Notes under the pieces: model-generated
The model's database searches: none
Told to the model about the DNA's origin: nothing
The model's input: the letters and a program-made list of their open reading frames with translations, nothing else
Origin: DVED01 sp963838375
GTDB lineage: Bacteria > Cyanobacteriota > Cyanobacteriia > Cyanobacteriales > Geitlerinemataceae
DNA: 64,000 nucleotides
Direction: 5' to 3'
Assembly (NCBI GenBank): GCA_963838375.1
Contig: CAWIQY010000019.1
Location: 434,001-498,000 of the forward strand
Position numbers and translations under genes: made by a program
In this document: positions 1 to 9,800 of the stretch, piece by piece
How the letters are laid out: each line of letters opens with the position of its first letter
Position numbering within the stretch: the stretch's first letter is position 1

Positions 1-2229
1 TTCGGGTGTTGGACAAGTTCGAGCCGTAAAGCCGTTTTGCCCCTGTTCGAGCAATACAACGGCTTGCTGTTTTATCCCGCACCCTATGAAGGGTTGGAAC
101 AATCGCCCAATATCATTTATACAGGAGCCGTCCCCAATCAACAGATTATCCCCGCCTTAGATTATCTGCTCGAGACTCCAGTCAAGTCGTCCGGAGATCG
201 CAGCAAGCGGCAGATATTTCTCATGGGATCGGATTCTATTTGCTCGCGAACGGTGAACCGGATTGTCAAAGCCCAATTGGTGGCGCACGAGACGGAATGG
301 GTGGGGGAGGAGTACCTTCCCTTCGGCTCCACGGATCTGAGTACGGCAATCGCCCATATTCAGGCGACAAGGCCCGATGTCATTCTCAATACCCTTGTCG
401 GAGACAGTAATATTATATTCTTCGAGCAATTGCGCCAAAACGATCTCACGCCCGATCGGTTGTTGGCGATCTCTACAACCATTAGCGAAGAAGAAATCCG
501 CAGTATCGGAATTAACAACGTTGTGGGACATCTCGTCGTAGGGAATTATTTCCAAACAGTAGATACCCCAGAAAATCGCAGTTTTATTGCAGCATACCAA
601 GCCAAATACGGTGCGGATCGAGTGACCGGCGATTTCATCGAAGCCGCTTATACCGGCGTCTATTTGTGGAAAGCTGCGGTGGAAAAAGCCGGATCTCTCG
701 ACATTTTCTCTGTGCGCGAAGCCTTGAGAAATGTGGAATTTGCCGCGCCAGGAGGTCAGGTCAAGCTAGATAAACGAACGCAGCATTTGTGGAAAACCGC
801 TCGGGTGGGTCGGGTGCGTGCCGACGGTTCCATCGAAGAAGTGTGGTCGTCGCAGATGCCGATTGCTCCCGATCCCTTCCTCAAAACCTGCACTTGGGCA
901 GCGGGACTGTCCCCCAAAGGTTTTTTAGGCGCCATTCGCGTCACCTTAATCGGGTTGTTTGCTGCCTTAGCCGGTGTTACTCTGGTGACGATCGGCGTTG
1001 GGTGGCGGATGTCCAACCATCTGGAGAATCATATCAAAACCCTGGTGCGAGCCGTGCCGCAAACGGCACTCGATCGAGGTGAACTGACCAAAGAGCAAGC
1101 CAAACAAGCGCTGCGTGCCGCCGATCGATCCCAATCGTTGTTGGTAGCAGCACTACTCCTCAGTTTGGTGATGATGCCCGTCGCCTTGTTAGTGGTTTTG
1201 CGAATTACCCAAGCGCTGACGGTGGTGCGTCAAAATGCTCAACTCTTAGCCAGCGGGGATTTCAGCGCTCGATCGCCGATCGTCTCTGCCGATGAAATCG
1301 GTGTTCTCTCCTCGACCTTAAACACCCTGGCTCAACAGGTTAACTCTCTGCTCAAAAGTTTGGAAGTTCGCAGCCAACAACTCGAACTGCGCAGCCGAGA
1401 GCTAGAAATTGCCAAAGAAGCGGCAGAATCGGCTAGCGAAGCCAAAAATCTGTTTTTGGGCAATATGAGCCACGAATTACGCACGCCCCTCAACGCCATC
1501 ATCAATTACAGTGAGTTACTGCAAGATGATGCTCGAGAATTGGCTTTGGGAGCAACCAGTCGAGAAGAAACCAATGCTCTTGCCGAGACTGTGGTTGCCG
1601 ATCTACAAACGATCAATCGAGCCGGACAACAACTCTTCGCCTTGATTAGAGATGTTCTGGATATTTCTAAAATCGAAGCGGGAACGATGGATTTGCGTCT
1701 CGAACGATTTCCGGTGGTGGCGCTGATCGAGGATGTGGTGGCAACCCTACAGCCGACGATTTCCGAACGCGGCAATCAACTAGTGGTTCAGTGCGATCCC
1801 TCTGTGGGTTCGATGTATGCCGATCCGGTCAAAGTGCAGCAAATTCTGTTCAATTTGCTCGGGAATGGGTTGAAATTTACCGATGAAGGTACGATCGAAC
1901 TCAAGGTCAGCCGCATCAGCCAAAATGATGAGAAAGAACAAACCGATTGGGTCGTTTTTTCGGTGACAGATACGGGAATCGGCATCGATCCGCAACAGCA
2001 CGCCGATCTGTTTGAAGCGTTTACCCAAGGCGACAATTCCACGACTCGAAGCTATGGCGGTATGGGGTTGGGATTGGCAATTTGTCAGAATTTTTGCCAA
2101 ATGATGGGGGGGTATATTACGGTGGACAGCGAACTGGGGAAGGGTTCGACGTTTACCGTACATTTACCCGATCGTTTGGCGCCACCGATGGATGAAGTGA
2201 ATGTCATTGGCACAAGTGTTGACTCTTAA
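1..2229 (+). CDS. Substrate-binding-domain sensor histidine kinase (5' end cut by window)
   Basis: The reading frame is open from base 1, so the gene begins outside the window; a TTG at 37 is only an internal codon. The first ~285 visible residues resemble the urea/short-chain amide binding proteins of ABC transporters (for example the stretch YTGAVPNQQIIPALDYL). Two hydrophobic segments follow (about residues 300-325 and 368-392, counting from the TTG), then a HAMP linker, a HisKA domain with the phosphorylated His in NMSHELRTPLNAI (about residue 479), and a HATPase domain with an N-box (LLGNGLKF), DTGIGI and GMGLGLAI. No receiver domain is attached. By family logic it is an inner-membrane kinase whose outer domain binds a small amide or amino-acid-like ligand; the ligand is not shown by sequence. 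No response regulator gene is adjacent downstream. Confidence 0.9.
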   Translation, partial: FGCWTSSSRKAVLPLFEQYNGLLFYPAPYEGLEQSPNIIYTGAVPNQQIIPALDYLLETPVKSSGDRSKRQIFLMGSDSICSRTVNRIVKAQLVAHETEWVGEEYLPFGSTDLSTAIAHIQATRPDVILNTLVGDSNIIFFEQLRQNDLTPDRLLAISTTISEEEIRSIGINNVVGHLVVGNYFQTVDTPENRSFIAAYQAKYGADRVTGDFIEAAYTGVYLWKAAVEKAGSLDIFSVREALRNVEFAAPGGQVKLDKRTQHLWKTARVGRVRADGSIEEVWSSQMPIAPDPFLKTCTWAAGLSPKGFLGAIRVTLIGLFAALAGVTLVTIGVGWRMSNHLENHIKTLVRAVPQTALDRGELTKEQAKQALRAADRSQSLLVAALLLSLVMMPVALLVVLRITQALTVVRQNAQLLASGDFSARSPIVSADEIGVLSSTLNTLAQQVNSLLKSLEVRSQQLELRSRELEIAKEAAESASEAKNLFLGNMSHELRTPLNAIINYSELLQDDARELALGATSREETNALAETVVADLQTINRAGQQLFALIRDVLDISKIEAGTMDLRLERFPVVALIEDVVATLQPTISERGNQLVVQCDPSVGSMYADPVKVQQILFNLLGNGLKFTDEGTIELKVSRISQNDEKEQTDWVVFSVTDTGIGIDPQQHADLFEAFTQGDNSTTRSYGGMGLGLAICQNFCQMMGGYITVDSELGKGSTFTVHLPDRLAPPMDEVNVIGTSVDS

Positions 2230-2340
2230 ATTTTTATTGAGAAGGTAGAGCGATCCCGAAAATTCTGTAGGGCAGTTTTTCGGAACAATCGATACAAATC
2301 TCTAGGGGAGAATCACTGTGGAAGGACTCCTGGTCGATCG

Positions 2341-2390
2341 GGTAATAGTAGTGCGGTTTTGGGTTTAGCCCACATCGCACTACCATCACC
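2341..2390. repeat. Imperfect inverted repeat between convergent genes
   Basis: GTAGTGCG (2348-2355) is complementary to CGCACTAC (2376-2383), and the pairing extends outward to about 15 positions with two mismatches; GGG/GCC can pair inside the loop. It lies between the 3' ends of the sensor kinase and the SH3 protein, so it may end transcription from either side, although neither strand carries a clear T-run. Confidence 0.45.
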
Positions 2391-2490
2391 CCCACAAAGG
2401 AAGTCTGCGCCAGCAAAGTGAGACATTGTCTAACCTGCCGATGCCGGTTTGGCTTCTGTCGTTGCGGTTTGAACCGCCATGTTTTCTGAT

Positions 2491-3120
2491 TTATTCGTTA
2501 CACATTACTAAACCCACCGCTAAGACATGACCATTAATCGGTGAAGAAATGGGAACCCAGCCATTAGATCCGCGATTGACGATGACAATTTCCTGACCGT
2601 CGATTACTGTTCCCAGTACCGCACTGTTTAAGGACGGGTTTTGGCGAACCGGCATTCCTTCTTTGGCGGCTACGCGACGACAACTCGAAGTGGGAGTCGG
2701 TCGTTCGGCGATGGGTTCGGTACACGGTGCCAGATACGACACAAAGACGTACCCGGTTTGGGGGGAAGAAATGGGAACCCAACCTTCACGACCGAGGTCA
2801 TCGATCGTGACTAAGGTTCGATCGGGCAACGAGCCGATAATCTCTCCTGCCGGCGTGGCGCGAACGTTTAATTCCCCATCGGAAGTTTCGACGCGGCGGC
2901 AACTGCTAGGTTGCGGGGTTGACGTGCTTTGGGGAACCATCTGGGGTTTGGCTTCTGGGGAAGGGCTGACCTCGGGGACAATCCGAGGTTTGCTCGGTGC
3001 TTCTTGCTTGACAGAAGCGATCGCCGCTAGAGCGGGAACGGACAGATTCGCACCCACGCAAAGGGCGGTGACTAGGGCAAGCGAAAGATTACGAATGGCG
3101 ATTTTTGGCATCGGGTTCAA
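2491..3120 (-). CDS. Secreted protein with two SH3b-type domains
   Basis: A 209-aa protein. Residues ~8-33 form a signal peptide ending near ALAA. A Pro/Ser-rich linker (~40-72) is followed by two bacterial SH3-like modules, each opening with SCRRV and a conserved NVRATP / PVRQNPS stretch and ending with GWVPISSP (about residues 73-135 and 145-207). Such modules bind peptidoglycan or cell-surface ligands, so an exported, envelope-associated role is likely; there is no catalytic domain. Each module has one Cys at its start and one near its end, which could form a disulfide in the periplasm. It is a single gene, convergent with the kinase upstream. Confidence 0.85.
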   Translation of the reverse strand: MNPMPKIAIRNLSLALVTALCVGANLSVPALAAIASVKQEAPSKPRIVPEVSPSPEAKPQMVPQSTSTPQPSSCRRVETSDGELNVRATPAGEIIGSLPDRTLVTIDDLGREGWVPISSPQTGYVFVSYLAPCTEPIAERPTPTSSCRRVAAKEGMPVRQNPSLNSAVLGTVIDGQEIVIVNRGSNGWVPISSPINGHVLAVGLVMCNE

Positions 3121-3213
3121 AACTCCTGGTGATCCGCAGAGCCGATCGCTCGGCTGGTCTGCTCAACCACACTATACATTAGGGACAATCGGGGTTATAA
3201 TAACCTGATATTA

Positions 3214-3286
3214 GGGCATGTAGCTCAGGGGATAGAGCACCAGATTCCGGTTCTGGGTGTCGGGGGTTCGATTCCCTCCATGCTCG
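3214..3286 (+). tRNA. tRNA-Arg (anticodon CCG)
   Basis: 73 nt. Acceptor GGGCATG pairs with CATGCTC (one G-U). The D-arm is GCTC/GAGC. The anticodon stem CCAGA/TCTGG closes the loop TTCCGGT, giving anticodon CCG (codon CGG). The T-arm GGGGG-TTCGATT-CCCTC has one G-U. The discriminator is G and CCA is not encoded. A strong terminator follows. Confidence 0.95.
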
Positions 3287-3302
3287 TTCAAAGTAGAACA
3301 TC

Positions 3303-3345
3303 AAAAAGATGGGGAGTGGATTTTGTCCGATTTCCCCATCTTTTT
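3303..3345 (+). terminator. Rho-independent terminator after tRNA-Arg
   Basis: AAAAAGATGGGGA (3303-3315) pairs with TCCCCATCTTTTT (3333-3345), a perfect 13-bp stem whose 3' arm runs into a T-rich tail. It is 17 nt after the tRNA. Confidence 0.85.
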
Positions 3346-3865
3346 AATTTTTCGACTCATTTTTCAATGTGTTGCGACCGTTTGCAAAACTTAAAGATAA
3401 ATGTCTCAATTTAGCCGATTGATTTAAGGAAAGGTTAAGATAGATCGGTATAAACTCGCAAACTTCTCATCGGACGAGCTAGGACGATCGCCGAGTTAGT
3501 TTTCCTGTTGTCATCGGCAAAATGTCGCCCTACATCAAGCCATGTGTCCGTCGCGTTATGGGTCTGTTTCCCGATGGGAAATTGCATCGAGAGTAAATTT
3601 CGCGAACTCATAGGTTAAGCATTCAATGCTAAGCACTTCGCACATCTTCAGCGGGTGTTGCGGATTTTCACGTAGCAATCCGTTTCTGCTGCTTTTTCGA
3701 TCGAGAACACCGGAATTGGAGAACGGTTTCGGGTTCTGACGATCGAATCGAAGATCGCTGAGGAATATTGCTCGTCATCCAATGCTAATACTGACCTGCA
3801 AGCATCACAAAATTGACCTCTGGCAAAACTGAGTCTGAACCCGGTGGGCAAGGGTTTCGATCTCG
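3346..3865. other. 520-bp stretch without a supported gene
   Basis: Short open frames occur on both strands but none has a recognisable motif, a ribosome-binding site or coding character. The end of this stretch (about 3830-3865) may hold a frameshifted start of the NHL-type fragment that follows: another frame reads GKGFDLDV, which would fit just ahead of it. Confidence 0.5.
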
Positions 3866-4138
3866 ATGTTTCCCAAAAGTGTCAACAATCCCCGAGGGAT
3901 TGCCATCGATCCCAGCACCAACCACTTCCACGTCCTCAGTCCCAACCAAAAGCGGTTATACGAACTCGACGAGAAGGGGAATCTCGTTGCCACTCGAAAT
4001 TTATCGGGGTTGGATCTCACAGATCCGCAAGCCCTGGTATTTGCTCCCAGCGGCGACTCTACCGACCCTGCCAACCGAACGAGTTTGTATGTCGCCGATA
4101 GCAATGCAACCTCCGGCGGTATTGTTGAGTTATCTTTT
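3866..4138 (+). pseudogene. Fragment of an NHL/beta-propeller-type secreted protein
   Basis: About 90 codons read VNNPRGIAIDPSTNHFHVLS, then RLYELDEKGNLVATRNLSGL, then DPQALVFAPSGDSTDP and SLYVADS..GGIVELSF. This is the blade pattern of NHL-like propellers found in large cyanobacterial extracellular proteins, but there is no start region and the homology stops abruptly at VELSF, where transposase sequence begins on the other strand. It looks like a piece of a much larger gene left after deletion or insertion. Function is presumably lost. Confidence 0.6.
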
Positions 4139-4540
4139 TTACCCTACCCTCACGCCGCCCAGATTTCAGTGCATGAAACCGTTGGCTCTGTTCGTTCCAA
4201 CCGTAATCATACTGGTCTCTATTATCCATGCCCGATTCATCCACATAGACAATCTGAGCCGATGAAATGGTGGACAATTCGGTTACAAAAGCCTGCCTTT
4301 TGACTTCATCCCGCTCCCGGTAGCCGTAAGTCTTTTTTTTCGAGTAAAACCAATTTTTTTCAAAGCCCGTGAGATTGTGCGATCGCTAATTTCTCCATCC
4401 CAAAGTGAGGCCATTTCAACTTGAGTTTTATCCCCATGAGTCTGGTCGTGCGCTCGGGTAAACAGCACAATGGATCGGGGACTACTTCCACTTTCTTTAC
4501 ACCATAACCGCCTTGGCGGCTGCTATAACAAGACATTAAG
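4133..4540 (-). mobile_element. IS630-type transposase remnant
   Basis: Read on the minus strand, 4468 to 4283 encodes HGDKTQVEMASLWDGEISDR and TISRALKKIGFTRKK, the helix-turn-helix part of IS630 transposases. A run of eight A residues (minus strand; plus-strand T-run at 4333-4340) sits where the frame must step back by one; after that step the protein continues KTYGYRERDEVKRQAF and VYVDESGMDNRDQYDYGWNE, the first catalytic Asp region of the DDE domain. The protein ends at GRREGRV where it meets the NHL fragment, so the C-terminal catalytic residues are gone, and the N-terminus beyond about 4540 is degraded. The A-run is the usual kind of slippery site for -1 frameshifting in this family, so that shift may be programmed rather than damage. 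Confidence 0.75.
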
Positions 4541-4610
4541 AATTGGGGATCGAAGGACGAGGATACATCACCCATTTTTGGGGCTGAAGTTAGACAAGAA
4601 AAAATCCAAA

Positions 4611-4653
4611 TAGAAATCGTTCAAACCCAATCATTGGATTTGAACGATTTCTA
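4611..4653. repeat. Perfect 15-bp hairpin next to the IS630 remnant
   Basis: TAGAAATCGTTCAAA (4611-4625) and TTTGAACGATTTCTA (4639-4653) are exact inverted copies around a 13-nt loop whose ends can pair further. It is followed by no T-run on either strand. It may be a terminal piece of the mobile element or an independent palindromic repeat. Confidence 0.6.
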
Positions 4654-4807
4654 TCTATGACTCGCACACATGGCAGCGAGGACAAATTCATTTAGGGGCG
4701 TACTTCTTTGCCATGCCTTAGTATAGCATTTGCCAAAGAAACTTAATGCACGAGTTCACCAGGGTTCGTATCAATACTTCGCCCGCTTTGCCTATAGCCG
4801 CTAGGAG

Positions 4808-6325
4808 TTACACTTCCACGTTTTTCGGTTCTAAATCCGTGACTGCCGGGCCGTGGAACAGCTTGCCATCGCCCGAAAATTGAGCACCGTGGCAGGGGCA
4901 ATCCCAGCTTTTCTCAGCACTGTTCCAATTGACGATGCAGCCGAGATGAGGGCAAACAGCAGAACAGGTATGCAATGTGCCTTCATCGTCTCGATAAGCG
5001 GCAATTTTGTCGCCATCAACATTGACGAGTTTACCTTCGCCACTGGCTAATGTTACCAAGGTGTCTGCACTCGAACCTTTGAGTCGATCGCCCACCCAAT
5101 GTTTGCCTACATCCAAATTGTTTTTCAGAGAGTCTTGGCTCAAGAACGGGGTAACACGAGTGGCGTCGTACACATCTGCCCAAGGATTTTGGTTTCCTAG
5201 GACTAAATCGGAAAGAATCATTCCGGACACGGTACCGTTGCTCATGCCCCACAAGCTAAATCCTGTCGCGACGTAGACGGCATCGCTCAAAGGGGTCAGC
5301 TTGCCGATATAAGGTAGCATATCCATGGACATCATATCGTGACTCGACCAGCGATATTTCACCTCGGTGCCGAAGCGATCGCGAACATAGGTTGCCAATT
5401 TTAAGTATTTTTCTTCTGTTTCGGAAACACTTCCAGTTTTGTGTCCTTCGCCGCCCACAATTAACAGCGTTCCTTCTGGAGAAGGAGTTGTCCGAATCGA
5501 TCGATACCCTTCTCCTACACCAATAAACATCCCTTCTGGTGCTTTAGCATCGTCGATGGGTGCGGCAACGAGATAGGAGCTTTTGGGATAGGTTTTGGCA
5601 AAGAAGAGTCCCTGATCTAAGATGGGCAAGTTGGTGGTGACCAAGACTTTTTTCGCAGACAGCGTACCGCGCTCGGTAATGACTTTACAGGGTTCTCCCT
5701 CTTCTACACTTTGAACGCGGGTATTTTCAAAGACATAGCTGCCATTTCCCGGCAAGAGTTTAGCCAAAGAGAGGAGATATTTGCGCGGGTGAAATTGAGC
5801 TTGGTTGTCGAACCGAATGGCTCCGGCGATCGGGAAGGGAAGTGAGGTTTCGCGGACAAAACTGGCGGGTAGTCCAAAGCGCAGCGCAGCTTCTACTTCA
5901 TCTTCAATTTTCTTTAAATTTTCCTCAGTTTCAGCAAAAGTATAGGTGCTTTTTCGCGCGAAATCGCAGTCGATTTGCTCTTGCGCGACTAAGGTGGCAA
6001 CTTGTTCTACCGCCGCTTGTTGTGACTCGCCATAAAGACGGGCTTTATCTTCGCCCACTTTATCGATTAACGTCGCGTAGATCAGTTGATGCAAAGAAGT
6101 GACTTTGGCGGTGGTATATCCCGTTGCGCCCATACCAACTTCTTGGGATTCGATCAGGGCAACGGTTTTCCCGGCTTTTTTTAATAATGTTGCGGCAGTG
6201 ACCCCGGCGATCCCCGCGCCAACGATCGCCACATCGACTGATACGTTGCTCTCGAGGGAAGAAAAGTTACCGGTAGAGGTAGAATCGATCCAATAGGACG
6301 CGAGCTTTCCGGGTAAGGGGTTCAT
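4808..6325 (-). CDS. FAD-dependent oxidoreductase with C-terminal Rieske domain
   Basis: 505 aa. The N-terminus carries the dinucleotide-binding motif VAIVGAGIAGVTAA (about residues 32-45) followed by an Asp/Glu-ending second strand, and the body is of the DAO (D-amino-acid/glycine oxidase) fold. The last ~60 residues are a Rieske [2Fe-2S] module: C458-x-H460 and C476-x-x-H479 are the four cluster ligands and C463/C478 are placed to make the usual disulfide (CPHLGC ... CPCHG). The family is common in cyanobacteria and other bacteria; its substrate is unknown. It has no signal peptide, so it is cytosolic by sequence. The start ATG is the first in frame. It is a single-gene unit. Confidence 0.9.
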   Translation of the reverse strand: MNPLPGKLASYWIDSTSTGNFSSLESNVSVDVAIVGAGIAGVTAATLLKKAGKTVALIESQEVGMGATGYTTAKVTSLHQLIYATLIDKVGEDKARLYGESQQAAVEQVATLVAQEQIDCDFARKSTYTFAETEENLKKIEDEVEAALRFGLPASFVRETSLPFPIAGAIRFDNQAQFHPRKYLLSLAKLLPGNGSYVFENTRVQSVEEGEPCKVITERGTLSAKKVLVTTNLPILDQGLFFAKTYPKSSYLVAAPIDDAKAPEGMFIGVGEGYRSIRTTPSPEGTLLIVGGEGHKTGSVSETEEKYLKLATYVRDRFGTEVKYRWSSHDMMSMDMLPYIGKLTPLSDAVYVATGFSLWGMSNGTVSGMILSDLVLGNQNPWADVYDATRVTPFLSQDSLKNNLDVGKHWVGDRLKGSSADTLVTLASGEGKLVNVDGDKIAAYRDDEGTLHTCSAVCPHLGCIVNWNSAEKSWDCPCHGAQFSGDGKLFHGPAVTDLEPKNVEV

Positions 6326-6567
6326 ATTATTTCGAGTACGAGTTGAAATCTTTAACCCTCTTAATATACTGAAACAATCTTCCCCAATTCCTCTATCTCC
6401 AGATAGATTCGATCGAGGACACTAATGAGACATTAGGCAAGAGTAAAATTGCTTATTTCGCTTCAAAAATAATCGTGAATACAAGCTTCTGGATTTGTGG
6501 ATAAATGAAATTATTTTTTACGAGTTTTCGTTTCTCGACTGACCGAAACCGTGAAGGGTTCAAGCCC

Positions 6568-6720
6568 CGCCCTTAAGGGCGTTTTATGTTATTCTTAAAG
6601 AAGTCGCCATAGGGCATTGGGAGACTTTAAACGAACATGGAGGGTTGGTAAGACTGCACCGGCAGCACGACCCAATGAAGTGTCAAGAATCGCCGCTCGT
6701 TTACGGCGGTGAGTATGTCA
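6568..6720 (+). mobile_element. IS200/IS605-type element tail (TnpB C-terminal remnant and right end)
   Basis: Around 6613-6720 one frame reads GHWETLNEHGG and then QESPLVYGGEYVK, which resembles the C-terminal tails of cyanobacterial TnpB proteins (…LN..G…QESP…GE.V). The DNA ends with a short hairpin, CGCCG (6691-6695) with CGGCG (6704-6708), followed by TGAGTATGTCAA, like IS605 right ends. A 14-bp palindrome CGCCCTTAAGGGCG at 6568-6581 lies just upstream. No TnpB zinc ribbon or catalytic part and no TnpA are present, so this is a scar, not a working element. Confidence 0.5.
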
Positions 6721-6764
6721 AGATAATGATGTACATGAAAGCTCGTTGAAAATCTTTTTAATAT

Positions 6765-6801
6765 TAAAAGTGGGGTAAAGCTAAGCTTTACCCCACTTTT
6801 A
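6765..6801. terminator. Palindromic terminator, probably bidirectional
   Basis: TAAAAGTGGGGTAAAGCT (6765-6782) and AGCTTTACCCCACTTTTA (6784-6801) are exact inverted copies around a single base. It lies 13 bp after the stop codon of the minus-strand repeat protein, and its arms supply A- and T-runs on both strands. Confidence 0.8.
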
Positions 6802-6813
6802 TCGTGTTTGGTG

Positions 6814-9800
6814 TTAGGAACCGACTGCCAAAGCGCCTGCGCCTGCGGCAGCGATCGCCGAAACTGTGGCGGTCGCAAACAGCCACCATGCGGCTGTTGC
6901 CGCCGCCTTGCGAGTTTCTTCCATTTGTTTGTGCGCCATCTGCTTGGCTTCTTCCAGGCGCATTTGGGTTTGCTGTTGTAGACGATCGGCTTTTTGGAGA
7001 ACGCGATCGCGGGTGCGTTCGACTTGACCCACCAGACGCTCGGCATCTACTTGGGAGATGTCGTCGCGGGAACTGACGACGGCAATTAGAGTATCGCGAT
7101 CGACCTTAGACAATCGAGAACGCAGAGCGTCGAATCCGGCTTCGGGATCGTCAAATAGGGTAGCAACATCTCGCTTAATGCCGTCGTAGTTGAGTTCGGG
7201 ACGTTCTAAGTTGTTGAGATAGTTGCGGATTCGATCGAAAATACGATCGAGAACCGACTGGATGCGCTGTTGAATCGCTTGCAACTGCATTACAGCCCGA
7301 TCTCGCGTTTCCAAGACTCGATCGACGATCTGGTTGGCTTCCTCTTCCGAAATATCTTCCCGTTGTGCCAGCAGTGACACGAAGGTCGATCGATCGAAAT
7401 GAGCCAGACGCTCGTTCAAACTTTCCATCCCGGCACGGGGATCGTTGAGCAACAATTGCACATCCCGTTGAATGCCAGCCGGGCTGAGTTCTGCTTTATC
7501 CGTCGCCCGCAGATAATCGGCGATCGTTTCTTGGAAACTCTGCACCTGAGCCTGGGCGCGGCGTGCCAAGCGTTGGGGAGCTTTAGCAATTTGGTGCAGC
7601 GTGCTTTGCACCTCGTCGATAGTTTGGTTAACTTGTTCCTCGCTCAAATCCTGTCTCTGAGAGAGCAACTGTACCAACGTATCGCGATCCATTGCCGCCA
7701 AGCGGTGGCGAATGGCTCTAGCGCCAGCTTTGGGGTCGTCGAGCAGTTTTCTCAAATCGCGGCGGATGCCTTCGGGACTGAGTTCCGCTTTGCCGGTTTC
7801 CCGTAGGTATTGGGAAATGGCTGACGTCGCCCGATCGTATTGAGCCTTGGCTTCTCCGGCGAGTTGTTTGGGGGCGTAGCGAATGCGCGTCCAACTGCGT
7901 TCTACCTTATCGAGGATGTTGTCCACTTCGGCTTCGCTCAAGTCTTGGCGCGCGCTGAGCAATTGCACCAGAGTATCGCGATCGAAGTGTTGGGCGCGCG
8001 TACGCAGAGCAGAAAATCCCGCCTCGGGATCGTCCAGCATCAGCTTGAGTTCTCGCTCGAGAGCATAGGGGTTCAATTCGGATTTACCCGTATCGCGCAA
8101 GTAAGCTTGCACTTTGCGCCATTGCTGTTCGGCTTTATTTTTAATGGCAACTTGTAAGTTTTCGGCTTCCTCGATGGTGCGATCTCGAGCCGTTTCCAAC
8201 TCCGTGGAAATTGCCGACGCTTCAATTGCCGACACATCGCCGCGTTGTTCTAAAAGTCGTTGGAACATCAGCCGATCGAACTGAGCCAAGCGATTGGTGA
8301 CTTGCTCTGTCGTCGCCTCGGAATCTTCCAAAATCGGTTTGAAGTGAATCTGGATTTTCTCAGGTGTAAACTCGCTTTTGGGGGTGCTTAGCAGGAACTG
8401 CTCCACATCAGCCAACAGCGCAATCGAGGCTTCCCGCTCGATCGCCGCTTCTGCCATTGCCAGCACTTCTAAGCGGATACCGTCGAGCAACTGAGACAGC
8501 GAGAAAACCTTCGCTTGGGTAAAGACACCACGTTCTTGCAAAATATCGGCAAAATCCGATCGGCTCCACTGGCGCAACTCCTCAGCCACAATTTGCGGAT
8601 CGGCAGCGGGATCGTATAGCAAGTCCCGAAACTGGCGCTCGATCGCGTTCCGGTTCATCTGCCACGAATAGGTCGTCCGCAGGTAGTTTTCGATATCTGC
8701 CCTTAGAGGATTGTAAGTCGATTGGTCGTTGCTGAGTCGATCGCCCACTTGACGGGTTTTTTCGCCCAAGTCGTCTTTCAGGGTCGATAGTTTACCGATC
8801 ACTTTTTCGGCATCGAGATCGGACAAGTCCGTGCGTCCCATCACCATTCCGACTAAGCTATTAAAGCCTAAGGTAGCTGCTTGGGAAATCGGACCTGCGG
8901 TTTGAGATTTGTTGCTCGATCGTAATTCATCGGCAACTTGGCTAATTTGGTCGCTCAAGTCTTTACCCAAAAGACGTTCTGGAGCGGCAGACTTGAGAGA
9001 ATCCACCAATTCGGAAACCGGATTTTTATTCGGAAGTGTCTTCACCGTCTTTGTCCAAGCGCCTTCGAGTTGCTCGGCAAGACGATTCACATCTCGTTTG
9101 GAAAGATCGCTACGGCTGCTGACTAATTCTACAAAGGTCTGACGATCGATGTTGCTCAGGCTGTCGCTTTGGGCAATTTCTTTAAAATTTGGGTCTTGCA
9201 GCAATTCTTCAAATTCAGCCCGGATTTGCTGGAGATTCAAGTCTGCCGGACGCAACGATTCCAGGTAGTCTTCCACCCGTTCTCGCAATCCTTCGGGATC
9301 GAGACCAGATGTCAATTCGCGGCGGACTGCTCCGGCTGCGGCTTGAGCCGTGGCGACCACTTGCTGGCTTGCCATTTTGCCACCAATGGCGGCGGTTGCC
9401 GTTCCCAGTATGGCTTGGATGCCGGAAGTGGCGCTATTGACCACCGAACCCACGAAAGAACCGACGGTGGCTGAACTCACCCAAACTAGCAACGAGAAGT
9501 AGGTTGCCCAAATTACCAAACCGGCGATTGCCCCCAAACCTGCTGATGCCAGCAAGCTCAATTTGACCGCTAGCAAACAAGCGAAAAACAGAGCAATACT
9601 AACGCTCACCAACGTCCCCAAGCCTACGGCGAAACCGACTTTGCGGACTGTTGTCCCCAAGCTGTCCCCGTCGTCATCGGACTTGTCGGACGAGTCACCA
9701 CCCAACAAGGAAATTCCCGCAGCCACGCCCAAATTGGTCAGCAGAAATTGGAAAGCAAATGCCAAAACCACCCCGGCAACCAAGGCGGAAAAAAATTGAG

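Noticed and set aside
2234..2416. 60-codon minus-strand frame
   Set aside because: It crosses the inverted repeat at 2341-2390 and has no recognisable feature or ribosome-binding site.
6627..7046. 139-codon open frame on the minus strand across the repeat-protein 3' end
   Set aside because: It overlaps the real gene in another frame and crosses a terminator; composition is that of a shadow frame.
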